Below are positions 1-8,168 of a stretch of DNA of 64,000 nt, piece after piece; the stretch's first letter is position 1; the number at the start of each line of letters is the position of its first letter. The stretch is from Herbidospora sakaeratensis (GTDB lineage: Bacteria; Actinomycetota; Actinomycetes; Streptosporangiales; Streptosporangiaceae): contig NZ_BBXC01000019.1 of the NCBI RefSeq assembly GCF_001570525.1, forward strand, positions 1 to 64,000, written 5' to 3'. The notes beneath the pieces were generated by a model. It did no database searches and was not told where the DNA came from. It saw nothing but the letters and a program-made list of their open reading frames with translations. The position numbers and the translations under genes were made by a program.

Positions 1-216
1 GAGCTCAACGAGCAGCTCACCTGGGGAGAGCTCTACCGCTTCGTAGAACTGGCGAAGCGCGAAGGCCGACGTCTGAATGAGCAGGTCCGCACCGAGCCAA
101 CCGAGAACGGGACCGGCGTAAGCGCGTTCTTCCTCTATCTGGATGACGAAGCACAGGCCGCCGCGACCTTGCTCCCCAAGACGGAACCGGTCCTGAAAAG
201 AGCCAATCCCGCCTAA
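1..216 (+). CDS. Hypothetical protein, C-terminal part only
   Basis: An open frame enters from the left edge and ends at TAA (214-216), giving the last 71 residues of a protein. The fragment is charged and rich in Glu, Arg and Ala, has no membrane segment, and contains a short hydrophobic patch (SAFFLYLDDEAQAAATLL). I do not recognise the family. The codons are GC-rich at the third position but mixed with AT-ending ones, so the reading frame is plausible rather than certain. The start and most of the gene lie outside the window. Confidence 0.45.
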   Translation, partial: ELNEQLTWGELYRFVELAKREGRRLNEQVRTEPTENGTGVSAFFLYLDDEAQAAATLLPKTEPVLKRANPA

Positions 217-263
217 CGGGGCAAGCCGCAGCGGGGAGCCGAGGTCGATCAATCAGCGCACCG

Positions 264-647
264 TCAGGATGAGGTGGCGGCACGCTCGGCGGCGCTGCGC
301 TCGACGCAGAACTCGTTGCCCTCGATGTCGGCGAGAGTGACCCACCCGGAGCCGTCGGGGCGGCGGTGGTCGCCGACCAGAGTGGCACCAAGGGAGAGCA
401 GGCGCTCGACCTCCTCGTCGCGACCGCGGTCGGTGGGCTGGACGTCGAAGTGGATCCGGTTCTTGACCGTCTTACCGTCGGGCACGGCGACGAACAGAAG
501 AGTGACGCCCTCCGCCTCGACCAGGGCCTCAGGGTCGCCAGGGTGATCATCGTCACCGAGCTTGGCTTCGAGCACCTCCGCCCAGAACGTCCCGAGCCGA
601 TAGGTGTCCGCACAGTCGATGGTCACATGACGCACACGAGAAGCCAT
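264..647 (-). CDS. VOC family (glyoxalase-like) protein
   Basis: The 127-residue product has the layout of a single-subunit vicinal oxygen chelate protein of the Glyoxalase_6 type: a first beta-alpha-beta unit near the N terminus (RVRHVTIDCADTYRLGTFW), a central NRIHFDVQP strand, and the closing GWVTLADIEGNEFCV motif that ends this fold. The ATG at 647 is preferred over an in-frame TTG two codons upstream. Members act as small-molecule binding or lyase/dioxygenase proteins; the substrate cannot be read from the sequence. It stands alone, convergent with the partial gene at the left edge. Confidence 0.8.
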   Translation of the reverse strand: MASRVRHVTIDCADTYRLGTFWAEVLEAKLGDDDHPGDPEALVEAEGVTLLFVAVPDGKTVKNRIHFDVQPTDRGRDEEVERLLSLGATLVGDHRRPDGSGWVTLADIEGNEFCVERSAAERAATSS

Positions 648-1343
648 GGGCAACAGTATGACAAATGACGCATATCAGGTCAGACAGCCACGTCCTAGGG
701 GAACCGGGGATCAGTGCGCATGATGCCAGGGCCGCTGCCTGGCGGAATCGTCGAAATATGGCCGCACTGCTCGAACCAGATGCCAGAGGGGTCGAAATAC
801 GCGATTCCACGACGAGCATCACTGATCGCCCGGCGACGGGTCCAGGGTGCAGACCACTGCCTGACCTGGCTTCTCGCACGATCGAAGCCCGTCAGCCGGC
901 CGACGTCGCACGCGCCGGTGTAGCGCCGCAGGAACGGACCTGTGGTCCCGAAGATGGTCACTCCTTCGCCAGCGCGAACGGTCAGCACACGTCACAGTGT
1001 CAGTCGACTGTCTGGTTTCAGATCGGCGGTGGATCAGTGGCGAGGTGGCGTGCCGATCGGCAGAAGGGGTCGGCCGCGCGCCCAAGCCGGTGCGCGTCGT
1101 CCATACGGCATCAACGCTCGGGGCAACCTGCCCCCATGCAAGCTGGAAGGTCGCGACCAGCCAACCACACATGTTCGTTTCCGAACGCGAGCCTGACCAC
1201 GAGCCTGGTTGTGGCGTGAACGTGCAGATCTTGAGGGCCAGGCGCACCTGGCGAAGTCCCGGGTGGGTGTTTCGCAGGGCTCACGGGGTGATGCATTCGA
1301 CTGAGCTCGTACCGAGCGGGCATCGGCCCGGCGGCATGCCCTC
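648..1343. other. Gene-poor gap with a possible VOC-like remnant
   Basis: About 700 bases without a convincing gene. Overlapping frames exist on both strands but none has a family signature or a ribosome binding site. On the minus strand near 755-802 a short stretch reads AYFDPSGIWFEQCGHI, which resembles the C-terminal strand of VOC proteins like the neighbour at 264-647, so the gap may hold a decayed paralogue. This is weak and rests on one motif. Confidence 0.25.
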
Positions 1344-2174
1344 TTAGGAGCGGGGGGCCAGGTCCTGAAGGCCGACGACCCGCAGTAGTTCGAGCCGCTG
1401 ATACGTCTCGGTGCCCGGCCGCGCCGAGTGCACGACGAGTTGCTGGCTGTGGCCGTCGCTGACCAGCACCTCGCAGTCGAGGTCGAGGACGCCGACCACG
1501 GGGTGCAGGAAACGCTTCGGCGACGGGCGGCGCACCACGACGTCATGCGACTCCCAGAGTTGCTCGAACTCGTTGGACGCGGCGCGGAGTTCGGCCACGA
1601 GGGATGCGGGGCCTGGGTCGTGGGGGCGTGCCGCAGTGACTGCACGCAGGCTCGCCACGTGCGCGCGGGCATGCTCCTCGTGGTTCTCGTGTGGGGCCAG
1701 GTCCCGTGCGCCCGGCACCGTGAACCAGCGGCGGATCATATTCGACCCCACGTGGTCGCCGGTCACGGCCACTGACATGGTGTTCTGTGCCAGCATCTGG
1801 CCCCAGTCGCTCAGTACCGACGCCGGGATATCGTGCAGCCGGTCAAGGATCAGCAGCAGCCCCGGGCGGACGTGGTCTGAAGAGCCGACGGGGCGGGGCG
1901 GCTCCTGGCCCGCTAGGTGGAACAGGTGGTCGCGCTCCGCGTCCGTGAGCCGCAGGGCGCGGGCGAGAGCGGTGAGCATCTGCCGCGACGGGTGAGAGCC
2001 GCGGCGCTGTTCCAGCCGCGTGTAGTAGTCCGTAGACATCCCGGTGAGCTGCGCCACCTCCTCGCGGCGCAAGCCCGGAGTGCGGCGCCGTGGACCCGTG
2101 TTCAGGCCCACGTCGGAGGGGGCCAGGCGGATGCGGGCGCGGCGCAGGAAGTCGGCGAGCTCGGTACGGTCCAC
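1344..2174 (-). CDS. XRE-type HTH regulator with MmyB-like ligand-binding domain
   Basis: 276 residues from a GTG start. Residues about 1-90 form the helix-turn-helix with the family signature LRREEVAQLTGMSTDYYTRL followed by LEQRRGSHPSRQML. The remainder is the PAS-like MmyB ligand-binding domain, including the conserved stretch NMIRRWFTVPGARDL and a histidine-rich segment after it. Proteins of this type in actinomycetes usually sit divergently from a short-chain or NAD(P)-dependent oxidoreductase and repress it, as here with the gene starting at 2302. The 127-base gap between the two starts should hold both promoters. Ligand unknown. Confidence 0.88.
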   Translation of the reverse strand: MDRTELADFLRRARIRLAPSDVGLNTGPRRRTPGLRREEVAQLTGMSTDYYTRLEQRRGSHPSRQMLTALARALRLTDAERDHLFHLAGQEPPRPVGSSDHVRPGLLLILDRLHDIPASVLSDWGQMLAQNTMSVAVTGDHVGSNMIRRWFTVPGARDLAPHENHEEHARAHVASLRAVTAARPHDPGPASLVAELRAASNEFEQLWESHDVVVRRPSPKRFLHPVVGVLDLDCEVLVSDGHSQQLVVHSARPGTETYQRLELLRVVGLQDLAPRS

Positions 2175-2301
2175 TGTTCGAGGATGCCCTGCTCACGGGC
2201 TTGTATCCAGGGTGTGCCGGTCCCTGGATGACCGCGTCTCTCCCGCCGTTCCCCGTCCTTCCGCACGCTTCAAGGGTGGCTACGACGACGAGGAGGCGGC
2301 C

Positions 2302-3156
2302 ATGCTGACTTTGGTGACAGGAGCGACCGGCCAGGTCGGGCGGCGGTTCGTGCCGCGGCTGTTGCAGAACGCGGCGCCCGGCGACGAGGTACGGGTCCTG
2401 GTGCGGGACGCGGCGCGCGGCGAGCGGTTCGCGGAACTCGGCGCCCAGGTGCTGGTGGGCGATCTGCGGGACGCGGAGGTGCTTGGCAAAGCCACGGCCG
2501 GCGTGGACGCGGTGGTGAACGTCGCCGCCGCGTTCCGCGGGGTGCCGGATGAGGAGGCACGGGCGGTCAACCGGGACGCCGCCATCGAACTCGGCCGGGC
2601 CGCGGTGGCTTCGGGCGTGCGGCGGTTCGTGCAGGTCAGCACCGGTCTCGTGTACGGCGCGGGGCGCGGCAGGGCGCTGGTCGAGAGCGACGAGACGGTT
2701 CCGGGCGATCACCTGTGGGGCGCCTACCCCGAGTCGAAGTGGGAGGCCGAGCGTGCGCTCAGGGCGACGGACGGCCTCGACGACCTCCGCATCGCACGCT
2801 TGCCGTTCGTCTACGGCGACGGCGACCCGCACCTGGCCGACGCCATGAAATGGGCGCCGAACTGGCCCGCCATGCAACGCCTGCACATGGGCCACCACCT
2901 GGACGTGGCACAGGGCCTGCGGCGACTGCTGTACGCGCCCGGGGCACACGGCGTCTACAACATCGCCGACGACGCCCCGGTCACCATGGTCGACCTCTTC
3001 CAGTTCCACGGGCTACCGGTGCCACAGGACGCCTACGACAGGGACACCCCGGATCCGTGGCACAGCGTGATGTCGACGACTCGCATCCGCCACGAACTGG
3101 GCTACCGCCCGCTGATCCCGTCGGTATGGACGGCGCGGGACGCGGGAGTGCTGTAA
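2302..3156 (+). CDS. NAD-dependent epimerase/dehydratase (extended SDR)
   Basis: The 284-residue protein opens with the Rossmann glycine motif TGATGQVG at residues 6-13 and carries the active-site pair Tyr142 and Lys146 in AYPESKWE, with the conserved serine region FVQVSTGLVYG before it. This is an extended short-chain dehydrogenase acting on a nucleotide sugar or other hydroxyl/keto substrate. The frame is open further upstream, but ATG 2302 follows AGGAGGCGGCC, a good ribosome binding site, and starts exactly at the Rossmann strand. It is divergent from the MmyB-type regulator, its probable repressor, and is followed by a terminator hairpin at 3205. Confidence 0.88.
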   Translation: MLTLVTGATGQVGRRFVPRLLQNAAPGDEVRVLVRDAARGERFAELGAQVLVGDLRDAEVLGKATAGVDAVVNVAAAFRGVPDEEARAVNRDAAIELGRAAVASGVRRFVQVSTGLVYGAGRGRALVESDETVPGDHLWGAYPESKWEAERALRATDGLDDLRIARLPFVYGDGDPHLADAMKWAPNWPAMQRLHMGHHLDVAQGLRRLLYAPGAHGVYNIADDAPVTMVDLFQFHGLPVPQDAYDRDTPDPWHSVMSTTRIRHELGYRPLIPSVWTARDAGVL

Positions 3157-3204
3157 CCCCAGACCGGGCGGCGGCCGAGGGTGCGCGCTGCAGCACGCAA
3201 CGAG

Positions 3205-3242
3205 AAGCCCAGGCAGATGATTCGTTTCTGACCTGGGCTTTT
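3205..3242 (+). terminator. Rho-independent terminator after the SDR gene
   Basis: Perfect 9-bp inverted repeat AAGCCCAGG (3205-3213) and CCTGGGCTT (3232-3240) with an 18-base loop, followed by further T residues. It lies 48 bases after the stop of the SDR gene at 3156 and before the next gene at 3375. Confidence 0.75.
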
Positions 3243-3374
3243 ACCTGGGTGGAGCCTATGGGTCCTGATCTTGGCCGACTCGCTTCGGTGTCGCCTCTCA
3301 GGGGTCGTACAAATTTCTGTCGGACTCGAATGCCAGGATCTCCATGGTTCGTCCCTGGAGAGAACAGGATTCCC

Positions 3375-3887
3375 ATGAGCGGCTACGACTGGCTCGATGA
3401 CGACGCGTTCTGCGCGATCTTCGTTCGCGGCCTCACCCCGCACGAAGCGCTGACCCGCCTTGGCATCGACGTGTTCGACGGCGATGACGAAGAAGGCGAG
3501 ATCGACGAAGGCCTCATCTGTGCCCGATCGGCCGAGGGCGGGACCATCCTGAACGAGTGGAACGGCTTCGCCGGCACGCTGGACGAGGTGATGCGGCCCT
3601 TGTCGGCCGGAACGGCCACGGCGAGTGTCTTCGTCAACGTGAACAGAGTTGCGTCCTTCGACCATTACCTGGACGGCCGCAGGATTCTGTCCTTCGATCC
3701 GCTGTACCCCGGCGACGAGGATGGCATCTCGGAGGACTACCTGGCCGACCGGGTCGAGCTCGGGCTGGTTGGCGACAAGTCGGAGGGCGGGCTCGCCGCC
3801 GCGCTGCAGCTGGCCGAGCGCATCACCGAGGTGCGGCCGAACGCTTCAAGTGACATCGTGGCCGCCCACGGCGTCATCGAGTACTGA
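3375..3887 (+). CDS. DUF6461-type protein
   Basis: 170 residues starting MSGYDWLDDDAFCAIFVRGL, matching the opening typical of DUF6461 proteins (a tryptophan-leucine followed by FCAIFVRGLTPHEALTRLG). It is acidic with several Trp and Asp residues and no signal peptide, so probably cytoplasmic. No catalytic motif is recognisable. Such proteins are abundant in Streptosporangiales and Streptomyces, often as paralogous immunity-like or orphan proteins; the function is not known. The ATG at 3375 follows GGAGAGAACAGGATTCCC. It sits alone between a terminator and a SnoaL-like gene. Confidence 0.8.
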   Translation: MSGYDWLDDDAFCAIFVRGLTPHEALTRLGIDVFDGDDEEGEIDEGLICARSAEGGTILNEWNGFAGTLDEVMRPLSAGTATASVFVNVNRVASFDHYLDGRRILSFDPLYPGDEDGISEDYLADRVELGLVGDKSEGGLAAALQLAERITEVRPNASSDIVAAHGVIEY

Positions 3888-3942
3888 GCAGCAGTGCTCG
3901 CAAGCACGGGCTTCGAGAATGAGACGTGGGTAAGCCCGTTAC

Positions 3943-4293
3943 GTGAGCGATCTTGAGAACGGCATCCGGCGCCACTGGGAGGCGTCCGAACGCGGCGACA
4001 TCGTGGCCGAGCACGCCATCTACGCCGAGGACGCAATCTTGGAGTATCCGCAGTCAGGCGAACGGTTCGAGGGGCGGGCACGCATCCAGGCCCAGCGCGG
4101 CGGGCATCCGGCCGAAAGGCACTTCACGGTACGCCGCATCCAGGGCTGCGGCGATCTGTGGGTGAGCGAGTGCCTCATAACCTATGACGGCAAGCCGACC
4201 CACTCGGTCAGCATCATGGAGTTCACCGACGGGCTGATCACCCGCGAGACCCAGTATTTCGCCGACCCCTTCCCGGCGCCCCCCAGTCGGTAG
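3943..4293 (+). CDS. SnoaL-like / NTF2-fold protein
   Basis: 116 residues from a GTG start. The pattern of an N-terminal helix (HWEASERGDIVAEHAIYAEDAILEYPQSGERFEGRARI) and the later strand pairs ending in ITRETQYFADPF is the NTF2-like fold of the SnoaL family, a small cone-shaped domain used in cyclases, isomerases and sigma-factor partners. No catalytic assignment can be made. It ends 9 bases before a decayed ECF sigma factor; ECF factors of the same broad type often carry or adjoin SnoaL domains, so the pair may once have been co-transcribed. Confidence 0.8.
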   Translation: MSDLENGIRRHWEASERGDIVAEHAIYAEDAILEYPQSGERFEGRARIQAQRGGHPAERHFTVRRIQGCGDLWVSECLITYDGKPTHSVSIMEFTDGLITRETQYFADPFPAPPSR

Positions 4294-4302
4294 CGGTCAC
4301 CG

Positions 4303-4612
4303 TTGGACGAGCAGGACCCCACCCGAGGGGACCGCGACCCCATCCGCGAGGGCACCGGCCTGATCGACGGCGTCTGGAACCGCCGCGAGGTCGGCCCCTA
4401 CCGGTTGCGGGCGGCGACCTCGCCGCGGCAGACCGACTGGCCGCAGATCGCGGCGCCCTACCTGTGGCTCGAACGGCTCAACCCGACCCCGCCCGTACGG
4501 CCGGGACCCGCTGATCCGGCACCGCGAACGGGCGGTCCGCGCCCACCTGCTCCAGCTGACCCGCGACGCGGTGGCCGGAGTCGGTCGGGTGGCCGGCCAG
4601 GCGAAGCCGTAA
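4303..4612 (+). pseudogene. Remnant of an ECF sigma factor with C-terminal DUF6596 domain
   Basis: The first frame reads LIDGVWNRREVGPYRLRAA then TDWPQIAAPYLWLERLNP, which is the C-terminal domain of ECF42-type sigma factors. After about 4500 the homology continues in another frame (DPLIRHRERAVRAHLLQLTR), so there is a frameshift, and several expected residues are missing, so there are also deletions. The sigma-2 and sigma-4 regions are absent. The 3' end runs into a dispersed repeat whose sequence supplies the stop codon. Family assignment rests on pattern memory of the TDWPQI and RAHLL motifs. Confidence 0.65.
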
Positions 4613-4680
4613 CGGAAAATGGGCTTTGGCGAGCGAAGCGAGGGCCCTACCAGGGAGCGCGAGGGCCGGAGCGCGACCGC
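4595..4680 (+). repeat. Dispersed GC-rich repeat, partial copy C
   Basis: Shares the head CCAGGCGAAGCCGTAACGGA, the GCGAGCGAAGCGAGG core and the block CCAGGGAGCGCGAGG with the copies at 7755 and 53725, but lacks their 3' hairpin portion. It separates the ECF sigma remnant from the LuxR-type remnant. Confidence 0.7.
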
Positions 4681-4695
4681 GCTGCCGCAGCCGCC

Positions 4696-5349
4696 TCGGC
4701 TGTGGCACCCCTGTCGATCGTCGTATGCATGGGCACGGCCGTGGCCAGCGGTCCCGGCGACATCGCGCCGACGGGCGGAAGCGTCGCCTACCTCGTCTCG
4801 CTGGCCGCGGGTTGCCTCGCCGGGGCGTGGGCGCTCATCACGTCAGCCCGTCCTTCGGCGGTGCGCTGGCTGCTGTACGGAGTGCTCGGTTAATACGCCG
4901 CGATCGGCGTGACGCTCGCGGTGACCTGGACCGGGGCCGTGCTCCGCCCCACAGGCCCACTGATCTCCGGTCTCGCCGTGGCCGCTGTCACCGCCGTCAT
5001 CGGGGTCGCCTGGTGGCGGGCGTCCTCCGCGCTGACGAGGTTCGCCGTACCGGTCGTTCCCCAGCCCGCCGAGCCACCGGCGCCCCTGCGGCCAGGCACG
5101 GAGTCGCCACCCGGCCTCGAAGTGCTCAGCCCGCGTGAGCGCGAGGTTCTCTCCCTCGTCGCCACGGGCGCCCGCGATGCGGCGATCGCCGAGCACCTGC
5201 ACCTTTCGCAGCGCACCGTCGAGACACACCTGCGGCGCATCTTCACCAAACTCGGGCTCGAAAGCGCCGACGGCCGCAATCGGCGATTGCTCGCCGCCCG
5301 CGCCTGGCTGGAGGCCGTGGGCACCGACGCACAACACGCTGACGATCGA
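4696..5349 (+). pseudogene. Disrupted membrane-anchored LuxR-type regulator
   Basis: The frame encodes three or four hydrophobic segments (for example SVAYLVSLAAGCLAGAWALI and LISGLAVAAVTAVIGVAWW), then an intact LuxR/GerE helix-turn-helix beginning LSPREREVLSLVATGARDA and ending TVETHLRRIFTKLGLESADG. An in-frame TAA at 4891-4893 interrupts the membrane part. At the 3' end the frame has no stop for about 350 codons and would run antisense through the next gene, so the true stop seems lost through a frameshift. The 5' end abuts a repeat copy. A shorter product restarting at GTG 4909 cannot be excluded. Confidence 0.55.
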
Positions 5350-5382
5350 ACGGGCCCAGGCGGTCCTGCCGAAGGGCCGGGC

Positions 5383-6336
5383 CTAGCCGCGGAACGTGTG
5401 CCGGTAGGCCGTGGGGGACACGCCGATCACGGTGGTCAGGTGCTTGCGCATGGACGCGCCGGTCCCGAAACCGGCCTGCTCGGCGACGCGGTCGACGGGG
5501 AGGTCGGTGGTCTCGAGCAGGTGGCGTGCGCGTTCGACGCGCTGCTGGATCAGCCACCTGCCGGGAGTCATCCCGACCTCGTCGCGGAAGCGCCGGGTGA
5601 AGGTGCGGACACTCATCCGCGCCCGTCCGGCCATCTCGGTGAGCGGGATGGGCCGATGGAGTCGTTCCAGCGCCCAGACGCGGGTCTCGGAGGTGGTGGC
5701 CGCCGACGGTTCGGGCACCGGACGTTCGATGAACTGCGCCTGGCCGCCGTCCCGCCACGGGGGCACGACGCAGAGCCGGGCGACCCGGTTGGCCACCTCA
5801 CTGCCGTGGTCGCGACGCACGAGATAGAGGCACAGGTCGACGCCGGACGCGACTCCGGCCGCGGTGAGCACCTCACCGTCGTCGACGAACAGCACGTCGG
5901 CGTTGACCTTGACGCTGGGGAACATCCGCTGAAAGTGCTCCGCTTCGGTCCAGTGGGTCGTCGCCGACCGCCCATCGAGCAGGCCGGCGGCGGCCAGGAC
6001 GTAAGAAGCGGTGCAGATCGACACTATGCGGGTGCCCGGCCGGAGACGGTCGAATATCCCGGCGACCTCGTCGGAGAGCCGCGCTCTGTCGTCGAGGGGG
6101 CCGCAGGAGAACGGGGGGACGACGAGCGTGTCCGCCGTCGCGAGGATCTCGCTGCCGTTCTCGACCGTGACGCTGAAATCGGCGGCGGTCCTGACAGGTC
6201 CCCCATCGACGCTGCAGGTGAGCACTTCGTACAGCGGCTCCTCATCGGGGCCGACGGCAGTGCCGAAGATCCTCACCGGAATGCTGAGCTCGAAGGGATA
6301 GACCCCGTCGAGCGCCAGGACGACGACGCGATGCAT
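5383..6336 (-). CDS. GlxA-type AraC regulator (DJ-1/PfpI domain plus AraC HTH)
   Basis: 317 residues. Residues about 1-170 form a class I glutamine-amidotransferase-like DJ-1/PfpI domain (start MHRVVVLALDGVYPFELSIP; nucleophile-elbow position in IVSICTASYVLAAAGLL, with cysteine present). Residues about 210-317 are the AraC DNA-binding domain with two HTH units (MAGRARMSVRTFTRRFRDE and VAEQAGFGTGASMRKHL). It is divergent from an oxidoreductase starting at 6408 with a 71-base gap, the usual arrangement for a GlxA regulator and its target. The effector is unknown. Confidence 0.9.
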   Translation of the reverse strand: MHRVVVLALDGVYPFELSIPVRIFGTAVGPDEEPLYEVLTCSVDGGPVRTAADFSVTVENGSEILATADTLVVPPFSCGPLDDRARLSDEVAGIFDRLRPGTRIVSICTASYVLAAAGLLDGRSATTHWTEAEHFQRMFPSVKVNADVLFVDDGEVLTAAGVASGVDLCLYLVRRDHGSEVANRVARLCVVPPWRDGGQAQFIERPVPEPSAATTSETRVWALERLHRPIPLTEMAGRARMSVRTFTRRFRDEVGMTPGRWLIQQRVERARHLLETTDLPVDRVAEQAGFGTGASMRKHLTTVIGVSPTAYRHTFRG

Positions 6337-6407
6337 GGCCAGATCCTTGCAAACATTGGCAGTCGGGCCAATCGCCGGGGTGCCCCGGCCTTGGCAGCCT
6401 GAGGGAC

Positions 6408-7346
6408 ATGAGAATGCGCGCGATCGGCCAGGACTCCCTCGGCGGCCCGGAAGTGTTGAAGATCGTCGAGGTGGGCCGGCCGGAGCCAGGCCCCGGCGAG
6501 GTGCTCGTCCGAGTACACGCCACGTCGGTCAACCCGACCGATTTCTGGCACCGGGTGACCGGAGGGCTGGCGGGAGGGCCGATCCGGCTCGGGTGGGACG
6601 TCTCCGGCGTGATCGAGGAGGTCGGGTTGGGCGTGACCCTGTTCGAGCCCGGGGAGGAGGTGTTCGGCATGCCGTTGCAGCCACGGCCCGCCGGCACCTA
6701 CGCGGAATACGTGGTCACCCCCGCACGGCACCTGGTCCGCAAGCCGGCTTCGTTGTCCCACGTCCAGGCCGCCGCGTTGCCGTTGGTCGCGCTCACCGGA
6801 TGGCAGGCGCTGGTCGACACCGCCCGCGTCCGCCCCGGCCACCGTGTACTGGTCCATGCCGCGGCGGGCGGGGTCGGCCATGTCACGGTGCAGATCGCCA
6901 AGGCGCTCGGCGCCTACGTCATCGGCACCGCCAGCGGCCCCAAGCACGATTTCGTACGGGGCCTCGGCGCCGACGAGGTCATCGACCACACACGCACCGA
7001 CTTCGCCTCGGCGGCCGGTGACGTCGACATCGTGGTCGACACCATCGGCGGCGAATACGGCCCACGCTCTCTCTGGACCCTGCGCGAGGGAGGCATGGTC
7101 GTCTCGCTCGCGTCTCCGGCCGAGACCGGGCTGGCGGTCCACGCACGCGCCCTCGGCTTCCGCTCCACCTTCATGATCGTCGAGGCCGACCACGCGGGCA
7201 TGCGGGAGATCGCCGCTCTGGTGGACTCCGGTCGGCTGACGCCCGAGATCCAGACGGTCCTCCCGCTGGAGCAGGCTGCCAGGGCCCACGAGATCGGCGA
7301 AACCGGCCGGACGACCGGCAAGATCGTCCTCACGGTCGCCGACTGA
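6408..7346 (+). CDS. NADP-dependent quinone oxidoreductase-like MDR protein
   Basis: 312 residues of the zinc-independent medium-chain dehydrogenase/reductase family. The N-terminal GroES-like domain includes EVLVRVHATSVNPTDFWHR and GWDVSGVIEEVG; the nucleotide-binding motif is VHAAAGGVGHVTVQIAKALG around residues 150-170. No catalytic-zinc ligands are present, as expected for quinone/enone reductases. Start ATG 6408 lies in a divergent promoter region shared with the GlxA-type regulator, its likely controller. It probably reduces enones, quinones or similar small toxic compounds; this is inference. Confidence 0.88.
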   Translation: MRMRAIGQDSLGGPEVLKIVEVGRPEPGPGEVLVRVHATSVNPTDFWHRVTGGLAGGPIRLGWDVSGVIEEVGLGVTLFEPGEEVFGMPLQPRPAGTYAEYVVTPARHLVRKPASLSHVQAAALPLVALTGWQALVDTARVRPGHRVLVHAAAGGVGHVTVQIAKALGAYVIGTASGPKHDFVRGLGADEVIDHTRTDFASAAGDVDIVVDTIGGEYGPRSLWTLREGGMVVSLASPAETGLAVHARALGFRSTFMIVEADHAGMREIAALVDSGRLTPEIQTVLPLEQAARAHEIGETGRTTGKIVLTVAD

Positions 7347-7421
7347 CCCCGCCGCCCTGGCCAGGGAGATCGATCGGCAGAAGCGCATCGCCGAACAAGC
7401 TGGCGAGGAGCAGCCGTCGTG

Positions 7422-7571
7422 ATGCTGCTGCGGCAGGCCATTGACCGTTTCCGGCGCCCCAAGGGCAACCACCACACGGGCTCGTCCCGGACGGCCCGCC
7501 GGGACCGGCGCATCGACTCCTACTCCAGGCACCACTTCGCCGACGAACTCAACGGTGAACATTCCGACTAA
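7422..7571 (+). CDS. Small unrecognised ORF or gene remnant
   Basis: A 49-codon frame starting MLLRQAIDRFRRPKGNH and ending ADELNGEHSD before TAA. It overlaps by ATGA the end of another short frame (LAREIDRQKRIAEQAGEEQ, stop at 7420-7422), a layout of coupled genes or of one frameshifted gene. Both are charged and basic. I do not recognise them; they may be the decayed end of a larger protein downstream of the oxidoreductase. The rest of 7347-7754 shows nothing further. Confidence 0.3.
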   Translation: MLLRQAIDRFRRPKGNHHTGSSRTARRDRRIDSYSRHHFADELNGEHSD

Positions 7572-7754
7572 CTGGTGATTTGGCTGACCTGGCAATGCCA
7601 GTTCTGCGCGATGGCTCAATGGCCGATCGACAAGCCCCCGTGGTCACCGCCGCCACTCCAAAGGCCCTTTCGCCCTCACTCCCGAACCGGCGTCCTGTCG
7701 CCTCATTGACCGCACAGCTGATGATCAGGCAGCCAGGGGAGTCGGGTGACTGGC

Positions 7755-7985
7755 TGGGCGAAGCCGTACAGAAAAGGAGCTTTGACGAGCGAAGCGAGCG
7801 CTTCCCGAGCGAAGCGAGGCCTTGCCAGGGAGCGCGAGGGGGCGGAGCCCTATCGCAGGGAGCGCAGCGACCCGGAGCGACAGCGACGCCGGACGCGAAG
7901 CGGCCAGGGGGAGCGCGAGGGGGCGAAGCCCTCTCGTATCGGGGGGTTCGGGGGGTCGTCCCCCCGTATAAACGAACGAAACGGC
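7755..7985 (-). repeat. Dispersed GC-rich repeat, full copy A, downstream of tRNA-Ala
   Basis: Contains the head GGCGAAGCCGTACAGAAAA, repeated GAGCGAAGCGAG cores, and a tail at 7891-7967 that is identical over 77 bp to 53846-53922. The tail ends in a hairpin CGGGGGGTCGTCCCCCCG (7 bp stem, 4-base loop) which, read on the minus strand, lies downstream of tRNA-Ala and may terminate its transcript. The reading frames in it are artefacts of biased composition. Confidence 0.85.
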
Positions 7986-8033
7986 CCGTGAAAGCCGCCC
8001 CGAAGGGGCGTCGACCACGAGCCGTGAAGAGAG

Positions 8034-8106
8034 TGGAGCCTAGGAGATTCGAACTCCTGACATCCTGCTTGCAAAGCAGGCGCTCTGCCAGCTGAGCTAA
8101 GGCCCC
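8034..8106 (-). tRNA. tRNA-Ala (TGC)
   Basis: 73-base cloverleaf on the minus strand. Acceptor arms GGGGCCT and AGGCTCC pair with one G-T wobble, discriminator A. The anticodon stem CCTGC/GCAGG encloses loop TTTGCAA with anticodon TGC, and the T arm reads AGGAGTTCGAATCTCCT. CCA is not encoded. In many actinobacteria this tRNA follows tRNA-Ile directly after gyrA; here tRNA-Ile is about 46 kb away at 53992. Confidence 0.97.
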
Positions 8107-8168
8107 GATTGCGCCCGCGGCGAGCAGACGTCGCTACACGGTAGCAAGGATCTCGATGTGCCCGCCAC

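Noticed and set aside
3243-3260. GGTGGAGCCTA resembling a tRNA-Ala 3' end after the terminator at 3205
   Set aside because: Only about 10 bases match and no cloverleaf can be formed; chance or very old remnant.
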